Shown: piece by piece, positions 20,047 to 29,606 of the stretch
Numbering within the stretch: the stretch's first letter is position 1
Layout of the letters: every line of letters begins with the position of its first letter
Assembly (NCBI RefSeq): GCF_014696315.1
Contig: NZ_JACJPX010000020.1
Span: 1-64,000, forward strand
Direction: 5' to 3'
DNA from: Calothrix membranacea FACHB-236
GTDB lineage: Bacteria; Cyanobacteriota; Cyanobacteriia; Cyanobacteriales; Nostocaceae
Length of the DNA: 64,000 bases
Notes under the pieces: generated by a model
What the model was told of the DNA's origin: nothing
Database searches by the model: none
Seen by the model: only the letters and a program-made list of their open reading frames with translations
Program-made: the position numbers and the translations under genes

Positions 20047-20865
20047 TTGAAGACGCTTATTCATCCAACTGCTGTAATTCATCCTAAATCGGAACTCCAC
20101 CCAACGGTGGAAGTCGGTGCCTATGCTGTGATTGGAGCGCAGGTTAAAGTTGGCCCTGAAACCGTAATTGGTGCTCACGTAGTGCTAGAAGGGCCATGTG
20201 AAATTGGGGCGCGAAATCAGATTTTCCCTGGTGCAGCTATCGGTATGGAACCCCAGGATCTCAAATATGTGGGAGAACCTACCTGGGTTAAAATTGGCGA
20301 CAATAACCAAATTCGTGAGTACGTCACGATCAACCGTGCCACTGGTGCTGGGGAAGCCACAATCATTGGCAATGGTAACCTACTGATGGCTTATGTTCAT
20401 GTGGCTCATAACTGCGTGATCGAAGACCATGTGATTATCCCCAATTCAGTAGCCTTAGCGGGTCATGTTCACATAGAATCACGGGCTAGGCTGGGCGGAG
20501 TTTTGGGAGTCCATCAATTTGTGCGGATTGGCAAACACTCAATGGTAGGCGGTATGGCTCGTATTGACCGCGATGTACCGCCATATATGCTTGTGGAAGG
20601 AAATCCAGCCAGAGTTAGAACCCTTAACTTAGTGGGGTTAAAACGTTCTGGTATGGATGCGAATGAGTTACAACTTCTCAAAAAAGCCTTCCGCATTCTC
20701 TATCGCTCTAACTTAACTTTTACAGAAGCCTTAGAACAGTTAGAACTCCTAGGCGATACTGAACAGCTACAACATCTGCGACGCTTCCTATTGCTTTCTA
20801 AAATGCCAGGAAGACGTGGTTTAATTCCTGGAAAAAGAAAGCCTAGCGCCAGTGATGAGTCCTAA
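20047..20865 (+). CDS. lpxA: UDP-GlcNAc acyltransferase LpxA
   Basis: The left-handed beta-helix enzyme that puts the first hydroxyacyl chain on UDP-GlcNAc. Hexapeptide repeats start at once (IHPTAVIHPKSELHPTVEVG), and the catalytic His lies in HVAHNCVI. The C-terminal helical part (LKKAFRILYRSNLTF) is typical. The start is TTG at 20047, preceded by CTGGAGATTTACCC (GGAG about 8 nt upstream); no in-frame ATG would keep the first coil. Length 272 aa. Confidence 0.95.
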   Translation: MKTLIHPTAVIHPKSELHPTVEVGAYAVIGAQVKVGPETVIGAHVVLEGPCEIGARNQIFPGAAIGMEPQDLKYVGEPTWVKIGDNNQIREYVTINRATGAGEATIIGNGNLLMAYVHVAHNCVIEDHVIIPNSVALAGHVHIESRARLGGVLGVHQFVRIGKHSMVGGMARIDRDVPPYMLVEGNPARVRTLNLVGLKRSGMDANELQLLKKAFRILYRSNLTFTEALEQLELLGDTEQLQHLRRFLLLSKMPGRRGLIPGKRKPSASDES

Positions 20866-21153
20866 GTTAGTGAGATGTTTGAGTTGAGGTTCTCAATACC
20901 CAACTCAAACTCAAGCAAACTAACCACATTCAGCAAAGCCGTTACTGTAGGCCAGAACCGAAAGGGCAAAAAGCTGCTAAAACAGTTTCTTATGTATATT
21001 GGTTGCCTAATTTTTTGAGCCTTTGCGTCTCTGTGCCTACTCTACAAAAACGACTACTCTACGCGATCGCCTCCAGGGGAGGTTGAATGCGTCAGATAAA
21101 ATATTTATTCGTAATTGCCAATATCCTGTCCTTTATTTTCCCCCAATTACCAA

Positions 21154-22317
21154 ATGCGGATATTTATCAGCACTGGCGAAGTGTCTGGCGATTTGCAAGG
21201 TTCTCTGATAATTGCAGCCCTGAAGCGTCAAGCTGCGGCCCTTGGCTGCGAATTAGACATTGTGGCGCTGGGTGGCGAAAAAATGGCTGAGGCTGGGGCG
21301 ACCATACTGGGCGATACAAGTCATATTGGCTCAATGGGGATTCTAGAAGCACTGCCTTATCTTGTACCCACTCTCTTAGTACAACGAAAAGCGATCGCTT
21401 ACCTCAAGCAAAATCCCCCAGATTTGATATTACTCATTGATTACATGAGTCCAAATATCGGTATTGGCACTTATATGCAAGAAAATTTCCCAGATGTGCC
21501 AGTAGTTTATTACATCGCGCCCCAAGAGTGGGTATGGTCGATGAATGTGCGGAGGACTCAAAGCATTGTCAGTTTTACAGATAAACTCTTAGCCATCTTC
21601 CCCCAAGAAGCCAGTTATTATCGCCAGGAAGGTGCCAATGTTACGTGGGTAGGGCATCCTCTAGTTGATCGGATGCAAACCGCCCCCAGCCGCCAGGAAG
21701 CCCGCGCTAAATTGAATATTTCGCCAGAGGCGATCGCAATTGCTCTTTTACCTGCTTCCCGTCGTCAAGAATTAAAATATCTTGTACCAGTAATTTTTCA
21801 AGCTGCCCAAACTATTCAAGCTAAATTACCAGAGGTACATTTCTGGATACCCCTATCTTTAGAAGAATTTAGGGAACCCCTTACTCAAGCAATTGCGCGT
21901 TATGGTTTGCGTGCGACAGTATTATCAGGTCAACAAAAAGAAGTCATCGCTGCGGCTGATTTCGCCATTACCAAATCAGGAACAGTCAACCTAGAACTTG
22001 CTCTGTTAAATGTACCGCAGGTAGTTGTCTATCGCCTGAATGCCATTACAGCTTGGATTGGTCGTAAAATTCTCAAAGGTTCTATTCCCTTTGCATCACC
22101 AGCAAATTTACTAGTTATGCGGGAAATCGTACCAGAGTTTTTACAAGAACAAGCTACAGCCGCAAATATTACCCAAGCTGCAATGGAATTACTGCTCAAC
22201 CCTGAGAAGAGACAGCAAACCTTAGCTGATTATCAAGAAATGCGCCAGTCTTTGGGAGAAATTGGTGTATGCGATCGCGCTGCTCAAGAAATTTTGCAAA
22301 TGCTCAATAAAGGATGA
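21154..22317 (+). CDS. lpxB: Lipid A disaccharide synthase LpxB
   Basis: A GT19 enzyme that joins UDP-2,3-diacyl-GlcN and lipid X. The ATG at 21154 gives MRIFISTGEVSGDLQG, the family start; the earlier TTG (21115) would add 13 codons with no family resemblance. Motifs include YYIAPQEWVWS, LLPASRRQELKY and ITKSGTVNLELAL. It closes the omp85-lpx series; lpxD is not in the window. Confidence 0.96.
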   Translation: MRIFISTGEVSGDLQGSLIIAALKRQAAALGCELDIVALGGEKMAEAGATILGDTSHIGSMGILEALPYLVPTLLVQRKAIAYLKQNPPDLILLIDYMSPNIGIGTYMQENFPDVPVVYYIAPQEWVWSMNVRRTQSIVSFTDKLLAIFPQEASYYRQEGANVTWVGHPLVDRMQTAPSRQEARAKLNISPEAIAIALLPASRRQELKYLVPVIFQAAQTIQAKLPEVHFWIPLSLEEFREPLTQAIARYGLRATVLSGQQKEVIAAADFAITKSGTVNLELALLNVPQVVVYRLNAITAWIGRKILKGSIPFASPANLLVMREIVPEFLQEQATAANITQAAMELLLNPEKRQQTLADYQEMRQSLGEIGVCDRAAQEILQMLNKG

Positions 22318-22391
22318 ACTATAAAATTAAATCCTTCAGTCTTAGATAGGCAAAAATCTGAAACATCTATCATGGAAATTACTACAAAAAA

Positions 22392-22422
22392 GAGTCAGGT
22401 TTGCCAATGGCAGTTCTGACTC
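22392..22422 (+). terminator. Hairpin after lpxB
   Basis: GAGTCAG (22392-22398) pairs with CTGACTC (22416-22422) and an inner TGCC/GGCA stem extends it. It lies 75 bp after lpxB. No T run follows, so a terminator role is tentative. Confidence 0.4.
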
Positions 22423-22579
22423 CTAAATATCTATAATGATGAAAATTTTTACAGGCTGGGTATTTTATTAACAGGCTTTATTTTGCGATTTAAAAAAGTT
22501 CGTATCAGTGGCCCTATATAGGAATAATATTTAAATTATCTACAAAAATGAAATATCATTCCCATTGGTCAAGCTTAAT

Positions 22580-23329
22580 TTATTTCCTTACCCATGCACA
22601 AAAGCCATGATTAATAAATAAATGGATAAAGTAAAAACAAAACTCTTCTCGAGAGATATCACCAAATTTGCTTTTAATCTTACGTTGATTTATATAGTAA
22701 GCAATAGATAGAAAAATATCTAATATAAAGTTTGTAACTCTGCTTAATATACTATGTAATAGCGGAACGTAAGTAATAGCAGTCATTGTGAGAATATACC
22801 AGAAAACATAACCAAATCCCTGACATCCTGAACTTCCTCCTGGGGAAAATATTTTGAGTTCAGAAAATTTTTCTAACATTCTTGCAACTTCAGCATATGT
22901 AAATCGATGATAGTCCATTTGATCGTGAAAGCTCCAAACAAATGGAACATAAATAAAAGCCTCTCCTCCAGGCTCTAAAATATTATACATATTATCAATT
23001 GCTACCCAATACTCTTTAACATGCTCTAATATCGCATCACAGTAAATACCGCTAAAAGAGTTTGGTTCTATTTTCGTATTGCAAATATCATCTACAATGT
23101 CTGGCTTGTAATCAGGAATAATGTCAGTGCTGACAATTATATTATTAGGATTTTCATTGAGTAAGTTAATTCTTTGACGACTGTTAGAAGAGCTATTCCT
23201 TCCACCTATATCAAGCAATCTATCTTTTGATACTACTCGTTTTTCATATTTATCTCGTACATAAGGGTTAAAATCAATTTTTGATTTGATACCTTGAAAT
23301 AAATCTGTATAATTACTCGCTAAAACCAT
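22580..23329 (-). CDS. Class I SAM-dependent methyltransferase
   Basis: The SAM-binding motif I is DRLLDIGGRNSSS near residue 45. Then come a motif with DDICNTKIEPNSFSGIYCDAILEHV and the post-motif LEPGGEAFIYVPF, the Methyltransf_11 pattern seen in small-molecule and sugar methyltransferases. A hydrophobic stretch near 165-200 (VFWYILTMTAITYVPLL) could touch the membrane. The ATG at 23329 has GAGGTG 5 nt upstream and is better than the TTG four codons earlier. It lies beside 1 kb of AT-rich DNA and its own base composition is lower in GC than its neighbours, which suggests transfer. Substrate unknown. Confidence 0.8.
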   Translation of the reverse strand: MVLASNYTDLFQGIKSKIDFNPYVRDKYEKRVVSKDRLLDIGGRNSSSNSRQRINLLNENPNNIIVSTDIIPDYKPDIVDDICNTKIEPNSFSGIYCDAILEHVKEYWVAIDNMYNILEPGGEAFIYVPFVWSFHDQMDYHRFTYAEVARMLEKFSELKIFSPGGSSGCQGFGYVFWYILTMTAITYVPLLHSILSRVTNFILDIFLSIAYYINQRKIKSKFGDISREEFCFYFIHLFINHGFCAWVRK

Positions 23330-23819
23330 TTTACACCTCAAAAAAATACTCGATTACTATTTTTTACAAGGATATAATCCAAAGTTTAAAGCTCTTTGTA
23401 AGAATTTTGCTATCAGTTAGCAATAATCAAAATCTCGATAGCAAAATATGATATTAATACTATTTCAAAATCTCCATTACTAAGATATAGAACTAATAGT
23501 AAATAAGAACTGAAAAATGTATTCTATTTAACAAATAAAATAATATTATTTAATCCAAACAATAAATAATTAATATTCTGATTGGCATATAAAGCTGTTC
23601 AAAAGCATATTTCATAATCAGTAGTAAATTAAATTTGCTGAATTACGCTTAATCGAGCTTTAGTAAGTATAGACTTTTATTACTTAATGGCTAACAAGAG
23701 TTAATAATTTGTTGCACACTATCTAAAGAATTATTTTTTTATATGTTTAGATAGCTTTAATTTTGGACTAGGGTCAAATTATGGGTAGCCGATGATTTGG
23801 GAGTCAAGCAACTTTAAAA

Positions 23820-23840
23820 GCTTACATAGTAAGCCTTTTT
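23820..23840 (+). terminator. Orphan terminator-like hairpin with T run
   Basis: GCTTAC and GTAAGC form a 6-bp stem with loop ATA, followed by CTTTTT on the plus strand. No gene lies upstream on this strand for 1.5 kb, so it may end a small RNA or be chance. Confidence 0.3.
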
Positions 23841-24247
23841 CTGCCTCAAAGGGGTGTTTAAGTGTTAGCTTAGACAATAAAATAAAAGCTAGCGCATCTA
23901 TCTCAATAAGTATATTTTATAGATTTCATAAAACTTTAACGAAAAGATAAATTCAAGTTAAATTTCGGTAATGTATTTTCGTCTGATAATTCTGTATGTA
24001 AATTTCGCACTTCTACATCTTGGCTAAAGTAATAAATTTGTACTTATATAAATTAAAGTAATATCTACTAAAAGCAAATTAATTATCAGGGCACAACAAT
24101 ATTGTACCTTTACCCATTTATCACCAAATACAGTTAAGTTAAGAAAATTAATTGATAACAAAACCAAAAAACTAGTTACTCAACAAAAAAACAGAACAAT
24201 AATTTTGGAGGGGGTTTGGGGGAGGCAACCGTCACCCAATCGGGGGT

Positions 24248-24266
24248 TTGGGGGAGAATCCCCCAA
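24248..24266. repeat. TTGGGGGA/TCCCCCAA palindrome
   Basis: A perfect 8-bp inverted repeat with loop GAA, next to GGGGGTTTGGGGGAGGC repeats. This G/C-rich unit is a dispersed element in cyanobacteria rather than a gene signal. Confidence 0.6.
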
Positions 24267-24382
24267 TTGAGCTGGCTTTTTTAATCAGTGACAAATCAAT
24301 CGCTAATGAGCTTAACCCAAGCGTATTGATTTATCGCCTTCTTTTTCAAGTTTGTAATTACAAATTACGAATTACAAATTAT

Positions 24383-24787
24383 TTATATTTCAGCTGGTAA
24401 AGGTTGCCAAACTTCTCCATACTTATCTTTAAGAGCCTGCCAATTCTCTACTTGTCCAGGTTCATATTCTCCTGGCTTACCCCATTGCAAAAATAGGCTT
24501 AAAGCTGGCTCTTGTTTCTCATCTAAAAACCTAATTGCATAAGTTGTAAAATTACCTCTTTTCGCCTCAGCAGTTTCAAATTTCACCTGAGTAATTTTGT
24601 CCATATTCAGATGAAACTCAAAATTTTCGGTATGCATATTTGCATATTTACCCTTAGGTAACTCCGCATAAAATAGCTTTTCTAGCTTGCTTCTAACTTC
24701 TAAAACACCAGCACTGCTAGTTACAATTAATCGCAAAGTTCCTAAATTCTCGCAAGCTGTTAAAAATTCTTTTAAGGTTGTGGTCAT
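24383..24787 (-). CDS. ChuX/HutX-like small protein, 134 aa
   Basis: A small soluble protein with GTLRLIVTSSAGVLEVRS near the start and a middle FEFHLNMDKITQVKF followed by LSLFLQWGKPGEY. I recall this as a conserved cyanobacterial protein that automated annotation places in the ChuX/HutX heme-utilization fold. No heme-transport genes are nearby, so heme handling is an inference. It is the last gene of the ffh-to-phoH series, 165 bp after phoH; GTCATTTGTC repeats lie just upstream of its start. Confidence 0.65.
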   Translation of the reverse strand: MTTTLKEFLTACENLGTLRLIVTSSAGVLEVRSKLEKLFYAELPKGKYANMHTENFEFHLNMDKITQVKFETAEAKRGNFTTYAIRFLDEKQEPALSLFLQWGKPGEYEPGQVENWQALKDKYGEVWQPLPAEI

Positions 24788-24951
24788 TTGTCATTTGTCC
24801 TTTGTCATTGGTCATTGGTCATTTGTCATTTGTTGTTGGTCATTATCTAATGAAATGACCAATTATTTATTGATGGTACAAAGAAAGTGGATTGATTCGT
24901 GACATTGATCAAAAATCCAAAATCCAAAATCTCAAATTGCTCGACTCTGGA

Positions 24952-25905
24952 CTATGCTTCGTATTTTTCGTAAGCGGCGACAATGCGCTGAACTAGAGGA
25001 TGACGTACGACATCTCTTTGGGAGAATTCACAAAAGCTAATGCCTTCCACGTGTTTTAAAACTTGTAAAGCTACCGCTAAACCTGATTGTTGATTTACTG
25101 GTAAATCAGTTTGTGTCATGTCACCTGTAATTACCATACGCGAACGGAAGCCCAAACGCGTCAAAACCATTTTGATTTGAGCTGGTGTAGTATTTTGGGC
25201 TTCATCTACAATCACAAAAGCATTGTTTAGGGTACGTCCTCGCATATAAGCAAGAGGTGCAACTTCAATGACACCGCGTTCTATTAAGTTGGGGACTTTT
25301 TCCGGATCGATAAATTCATTAATCGCATCATAAAGTGGACGCAGATAGGGATTGACTTTCTGCTGTAAATCTCCAGGTAAAAAGCCGAGTTTTTCACCTG
25401 CTTCCACCGCAGGACGCGTTAAAATCAGCTTTTCAAACTGATTAGCTAGGAGTGCTTGCACAGCAACAACAACCGCCAAAAAAGTCTTACCAGTCCCCGC
25501 TGGCCCCGTGCAGAAAATGAGGTCACGTTTGCGGATAGCATCAATATACTGCCGCTGTTTAAATGTTTTGGCGCGAATTTCCTCACCCCGGCGAGTTTTG
25601 GCAAGAACATCTCGCTGTAAATCTTGCAACTCACCTTCTCGATGGGTATCTAAAGCTTGACGGGCTGTATCAATATCCGCACTAGAGATAGAATTACCTT
25701 TAATCCAGAGATCTTCGAGCGATCGCACTAATCGAGAAGCCAGATCAATTTGCTTTTGTGTGCCTGAAATATGTAAGTCCTGTCCGCGTAACACCAAGCT
25801 AGCGCCTGTTTGCTGAGATAAGAGTTTGAGATTCTCTTCTCCATCTCCAGCAAGAGCGATCGCACTGGGAATATTCGGCAGCTGAATCTTGAAGGCATCT
25901 GCCAT
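24952..25905 (-). CDS. phoH: PhoH-family ATPase
   Basis: A 317-aa PhoH-like protein linked in other bacteria to RNA metabolism. The N-terminal 80 residues look like the KH-like half. The P-loop is GPAGTGKTFLAVV near 140 and the Walker B box is FVIVDEAQNT, followed by ITGDMTQTDLP. Length is normal. Its place after ffh-rpsP-KH-rpsU is conserved in cyanobacteria and fits a role around ribosomes. Repeats of GGGCATGGGGCAT type lie between it and rpsU. Confidence 0.93.
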   Translation of the reverse strand: MADAFKIQLPNIPSAIALAGDGEENLKLLSQQTGASLVLRGQDLHISGTQKQIDLASRLVRSLEDLWIKGNSISSADIDTARQALDTHREGELQDLQRDVLAKTRRGEEIRAKTFKQRQYIDAIRKRDLIFCTGPAGTGKTFLAVVVAVQALLANQFEKLILTRPAVEAGEKLGFLPGDLQQKVNPYLRPLYDAINEFIDPEKVPNLIERGVIEVAPLAYMRGRTLNNAFVIVDEAQNTTPAQIKMVLTRLGFRSRMVITGDMTQTDLPVNQQSGLAVALQVLKHVEGISFCEFSQRDVVRHPLVQRIVAAYEKYEA

Positions 25906-25942
25906 AGTATTTTTAAATTGATTTTTTTATTTGGTGTTTCGT

Positions 25943-26092
25943 ATGGGCATGGGGCATGGGGCATGGGGCATAGGGCATGGGGCATAGGCTACTGGGTAAT
26001 TGGTAATGGGTAATGGGGTTTGTTATTTCCCCTCATCTTCCTCATCCCCCTCATCCCCCTCATCCCCAGTCCCCAGTCCCCAATCCCCCTTC
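25943..26092. repeat. Short tandem repeats between rpsU and phoH
   Basis: GGGCATGGGGCAT units, then GGTAATGGGTAATGG, CCTCATCCCCCTCATC and CCAGTCCCCAATCC units, in the leader of phoH. Confidence 0.9.
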
Positions 26093-26098
26093 AAGGGG

Positions 26099-26133
26099 AA
26101 AAGTAGAGACACGATAATCGTATCTCTACTTTT
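26099..26133 (-). terminator. Terminator hairpin after rpsU
   Basis: AAAAGTAGAGA (26099-26109) pairs with TCTCTACTTTT (26123-26133), with an extra CGAT/ATCG pairing in the loop. It lies 54 bp beyond the rpsU stop and its A/T arms would give a U run in either direction. Confidence 0.6.
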
Positions 26134-26186
26134 TGTAGGGTTGCTTTAATATGAGTTAACCACAATCAGCAAAGAAGCTACGTAAT

Positions 26187-26363
26187 TTAATAGCGAATAC
26201 CTTTGCGTGCAGCTTCCTCTTTACGCTTGCGTCGTAAACTTGGCTTTTCGTATCTTTCCCTGCGTCTAACTTCAGATAAAATTCCGGCTTTTTGAATTTT
26301 CTTTTTAAAGCGTCTAAGAGCAGAGTCTATTGACTCGTTCTCACCTAAACGAACTTCGGCCAC
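26187..26363 (-). CDS. rpsU: Ribosomal protein bS21
   Basis: A 58-aa very basic protein read from GTG at 26363: it begins (M)[17 protein letters not shown] and contains [21 protein letters not shown] and a lysine/arginine-rich tail ending KGIRY. This is bS21 of the 30S subunit. GGGAG directly abuts the GTG, with GGGGGTGA further upstream. It sits between the KH-domain gene and phoH on the same strand, with hairpins on both sides, so it may be its own transcript. Confidence 0.95.
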   Translation of the reverse strand: MAEVRLGENESIDSALRRFKKKIQKAGILSEVRRRERYEKPSLRRKRKEEAARKGIRY

Positions 26364-26708
26364 TCCCTAGTTTCACCCCCTTAAAGAGATTATTCAGAGT
26401 TGCATAGAAATGTTAATAACAGCAGTATGGCGATCGCCTCTCTGGATGAGAAATACTCATCTGTTCCATTCTCAAAAGAATTTCGAGCATTTATCTAGTG
26501 ACGCGATGCCTAACGCCACTGATGCCAGATTAACAAATTTGGACGTTTTTTCACAATTCCCAAATTTTTATTAGCTAAACCCATACTGAGACAATAAAGC
26601 TCTCAAAATAATTGTGGAATTCTGGCAATTTGTGATTGCTGATCTGCCATTCTTGCCAGAATGCCTGAGCGGAGTAGAAACCGCCCAGACTAATGTTGAA
26701 ATTTCAAC
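26364..26708. other. Intergenic between KH gene and rpsU
   Basis: Contains the hairpin at 26629-26662 and the rpsU leader. No coding frame seen. Confidence 0.5.
26629..26662 (-). terminator. Hairpin after the KH-domain gene
   Basis: ATTCTGGCAA (26629-26638) and TTGCCAGAAT (26653-26662) form a perfect 10-bp stem with a 14-nt loop, 46 bp past the KH gene stop. Confidence 0.5.
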
Positions 26709-27146
26709 CTAGCGGATACGTGGTTTAGCAATAGGTCTGGGGCTATTTCCGTTTCCACGTCTTTCTCTTGATTTGGGCGGGGGCAATCGCTCTTCCCTCT
26801 CTTCATCAAAAGAAGCACCTTCTCGTGAGGCGCTGCTGCCATAAATATCCAGGTATACTGATTGTCCAGCAATTTCAGCCGCAGCTGCAATTACTGTGCG
26901 AATCGCCTGAATATTGCGTCCTCCGCGACCAAACACTTTTCCTTTATCTGTGCTGTCAAAGGCGATGCGAATCCAAGCCTTTTGCAGGCTCTGAGAAATT
27001 TCACAATCGACGCTTAGAGACTCTGGCGATTCTAAAAAAGGCTGCACTAAAAACTTGACCAACCCCTCGTAGTTGGGTCTAGCTGCGGGGGATTGTGTTT
27101 CGACATTATGATGCGGCTGTTGTTGCACTGACCTGTTCAAAAACAT
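26709..27146 (-). CDS. KH-domain RNA-binding protein (KhpA-like)
   Basis: A 145-aa protein with a single type II KH domain, the RNA-binding GxxG loop appearing as [14 protein letters not shown] near residues 72-85. The N-terminus is Gln-rich and the tail is Arg/Pro-rich and disordered, which may add RNA contacts. The ATG at 27146 overlaps the end of rpsP by 41 bp, which suggests translational coupling; an internal GTG (27128) is an alternative. KhpA-type proteins next to rpsP and ffh are widespread. Targets are unknown. Confidence 0.9.
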   Translation of the reverse strand: MFLNRSVQQQPHHNVETQSPAARPNYEGLVKFLVQPFLESPESLSVDCEISQSLQKAWIRIAFDSTDKGKVFGRGGRNIQAIRTVIAAAAEIAGQSVYLDIYGSSASREGASFDEEREERLPPPKSRERRGNGNSPRPIAKPRIR

Positions 27147-27369
27147 TGGCTTTTACTAGGATGCGACGGACGGTGTCAGTGGGTTGAGCGCCTTGTTGTA
27201 GTCGCTTGACGATGCCGGGAACATCCAATCGTACTTCATCCGTTCTGGGGTTGTAGAATCCCAGTTCTTCTAAGGGACGACCATCACGGCGAGCGAGGCT
27301 GTTAATAGCTACGATGCGGTAACTCGCTTCCCGTTTTTTACCATATCGCTTCAAGCGCAGTTTGATCAT
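27106..27369 (-). CDS. rpsP: Ribosomal protein bS16
   Basis: An 87-aa protein of the 30S subunit, starting [20 protein letters not shown], the family's usual start. The upstream frame extension to 27414 is not conserved-looking. A GGAGAACG lies about 14 nt before the ATG. The last 41 bp overlap the KH-domain gene. Confidence 0.97.
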   Translation of the reverse strand: MIKLRLKRYGKKREASYRIVAINSLARRDGRPLEELGFYNPRTDEVRLDVPGIVKRLQQGAQPTDTVRRILVKANVFEQVSATTAAS

Positions 27370-27599
27370 GATTGAAGAATCGTTCTCCTGTTTACTAGGT
27401 ATGATTAACAGCAAGTGCCGTTATGCAGAAGTCAAAAGTCGAAAAACTTTACTATATATAGCTTTCGACCTTCATGAGGAAGCCAGCTAAATCTGGCTGT
27501 TGCCAATAAATTGCAGCCCAACTTCCTTTAGTCACAATTTTCCATACTGGAATGCTAATTTTAGCACTTGCTGGGCATTAACTGCTATTGGTCTTGGTC

Positions 27600-27680
27600 A
27601 AGAGTCCAAAGTCCAAAAGTCAAAAGTCAAAATTGCCTTGACCCTTGACCCTTGACCCTTGACCCTTGACTTTTGACTCT
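27600..27680. repeat. GTCAAAAGTCAAA / CCTTGACCCTTGA repeats
   Basis: Heptamer repeats of the GTCAAGA family in two inverted blocks, between rpsP and the ffh stop. The inverted arrangement could fold into a long weak hairpin. Confidence 0.8.
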
Positions 27681-27683
27681 TGT

Positions 27684-29144
27684 TTAAAGATTCCCAAAGC
27701 CTTTCCTTTTCTTTTCTTTCTTTTTCTTTTTCGCTGCGCCAGGGTTGCCGGGGTAACCACGCCAGCCGGGGGCTGCGGGACGATTGCCGCCACCAGCTAA
27801 GGCGTTGCCCATCCCACCGCCAAACATTCCAGGCATACCAGGAAATTGACCTTGGCCCATTTGTTGCATGAGCGATCGCATTTTTTGGAAATCAGCTACT
27901 AGTTTGCTGACATCGGCTTCTTTATAGCCAGAACCAGATGCAATCCGCCGTCTGCGGCTGGGAGAACTGGCTAATAAATCAGGATCGTGGCGTTCTTGGC
28001 GAGTCATGGAGTTAATCATCGCTTCACAGCGTTTTAGCTGGGTTTCTCCATGCTTTAGCTGATCATCGGAAAGCTTGTTCATCCCAGGAATCATCTTGAT
28101 GATTCCACCCAGGGAACCCATGTTTTTCAGCAGGCGTAGTTGCTTCAAAAAGTCGGTGAAGTCAAACTTTGCTGACAGGATTTTCTCCTGCATTTTCTCG
28201 GCATCTGCCAAGTCCATTTCTTCTTGGGCTTTTTCCACCAAAGTCAGGACATCGCCCATGCCCAAAATCCGTGATGCCATCCGGTCTGGGTAAAATGGTT
28301 GCAGCGCCTCGACTTTTTCACCAACACCCACAAACTTAATCGGCGCACCAGAAATTTGTCGCACTGATAGCGCCGCACCACCACGGCTATCACCGTCTAA
28401 TTTGGTCAGAATTGCGCCTGTAATGCCAATTTCTTCATGGAAGGTACGGGTAAGATTTGCTGCTTCTTGACCAGTCATAGAGTCCACAACCAGCAAGGTT
28501 TCGTGGGGCTGGACGGTTTCTTTAATACGGGCTAGTTCTGCCATCATGTCTTGGTCAATTTGCAGACGACCAGCCGTATCAATAATTACCGTATTTACGC
28601 CTTGTGCCTTGGCCTGTTCTACGCCTTGACGAGCAATTTCTACTGGATCAGCATCGCTTCCCAGTTCAAATACTGGTACTTCTATTTGCTTACCTAATGT
28701 GATTAACTGATCGATCGCTGCTGGACGATATACGTCTGTTGCCACCAGTAAACAGCTGCGATCTAATTTCCGCAAATGTAAAGCTAACTTAGCAGTAGCA
28801 GTGGTTTTACCAGTACCTTGTAACCCAGCCATTAACACAATGGTAGGTTTTTCCTCCACTTCTACTAGGGGAACATTTTCTTCCCCCATCACCCGCACCA
28901 GTTCATCGTAAACAATTTTGATGAATTGTTCGCCAGGTCGCACGCCAGCGATTACCTCAGCCCCCTGTGCTCTGGCTTCGACTCCACTAATAAAATCTTT
29001 GACTACCTGGAGATTGACATCTGCTTCCAACAAGGCGCGGCGTACTTCTCGCAAAGCGTCTTGAATATTGGACTGAGAAATTTTATCTTGTCCGCGGAGT
29101 TTCTTCCAGGCAGATTCTAAACGATCAGATAATGCATCAAACAT
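27684..29144 (-). CDS. ffh: Signal recognition particle protein Ffh
   Basis: The SRP54 GTPase that binds signal peptides on the ribosome and delivers them to FtsY. The N domain is at 1-90. The G domain has GLQGTGKTTATAKLA (G1), DTAGRLQID (G3) and TKLDGDSRGG (G4). The M domain has SGSGYKEADVSKLV and a Met/Gly-rich end (MPGMFGGGMG), followed by a lysine-rich tail. Length 486 aa is normal. It is the first gene of the ffh-rpsP-KH series. Confidence 0.97.
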   Translation of the reverse strand: MFDALSDRLESAWKKLRGQDKISQSNIQDALREVRRALLEADVNLQVVKDFISGVEARAQGAEVIAGVRPGEQFIKIVYDELVRVMGEENVPLVEVEEKPTIVLMAGLQGTGKTTATAKLALHLRKLDRSCLLVATDVYRPAAIDQLITLGKQIEVPVFELGSDADPVEIARQGVEQAKAQGVNTVIIDTAGRLQIDQDMMAELARIKETVQPHETLLVVDSMTGQEAANLTRTFHEEIGITGAILTKLDGDSRGGAALSVRQISGAPIKFVGVGEKVEALQPFYPDRMASRILGMGDVLTLVEKAQEEMDLADAEKMQEKILSAKFDFTDFLKQLRLLKNMGSLGGIIKMIPGMNKLSDDQLKHGETQLKRCEAMINSMTRQERHDPDLLASSPSRRRRIASGSGYKEADVSKLVADFQKMRSLMQQMGQGQFPGMPGMFGGGMGNALAGGGNRPAAPGWRGYPGNPGAAKKKKKEKKRKGFGNL

Positions 29145-29606
29145 AATTTCGATTACAGATAGTAAGCCAGTAGGAAATTTGGGTAGAGTTGTAACGTGCT
29201 ATTTACCAGCTTAGTAGTTTTCCCAGCGACTTGAGCAACTCGATACGTATCTTGGGAAATGATGACAAGGAGAAAAAGAGAAATAGTCAATGACTATTCA
29301 TTAGTAAGAGCATCCCAAATGTGCAAAAACGCCCATCAGAACCAGAATTTGGATGATGAATTTAGTAAAGTGAAGGGAATACCAATTTTAAAAATGATTG
29401 CGACAGATGGATTAGCAGAACTCTGATACACATAGTAATTCCCAATCCGTCTTCTCCCAAAGGGAGAGGCTACGCCAAGGAAAGTTTGATGGCAGTTGCT
29501 ACAAGTTGGGGAACCCGTAAAGGCGCACTGGCCAAACTTTCCGCAAAATCTAAAATCCAAAATGGTATAAGAATAGGTACAGCGAGATTAGAGATGACAT
29601 ATCGCT
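29145..29606. other. Intergenic with a MITE-like element
   Basis: Divergent region between ffh and the Uma2 gene, largely occupied by the element at 29379-29568. No gene seen; short frames in the element are not supported. Confidence 0.5.
29379..29568. mobile_element. MITE-like element with ATACCAATTT ends
   Basis: It starts ATACCAATTTTA and ends AAATGGTAT, an imperfect inverted repeat shared with the elements at 36998 and 43393. The interior holds the common cyanobacterial sequences CTTCTCCCAAAGGGAGAGGC and AGTTGGGGAACCCG. No transposase is present. Confidence 0.45.

Larger units (their letters stand above)
23330..24382. other. AT-rich gene desert, 1.05 kb
   Basis: No frame of note on either strand. 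It holds a GCTTAC-ATA-GTAAGC hairpin followed by CTTTTT (23820-23840), which looks like a plus-strand terminator for an unseen small transcript, and a G-rich palindrome at 24248-24266. Confidence 0.5.

Noticed and set aside
29336-29560. 74-codon minus-strand frame
   Set aside because: Lies within the ATACCAATTT element and dispersed repeats.
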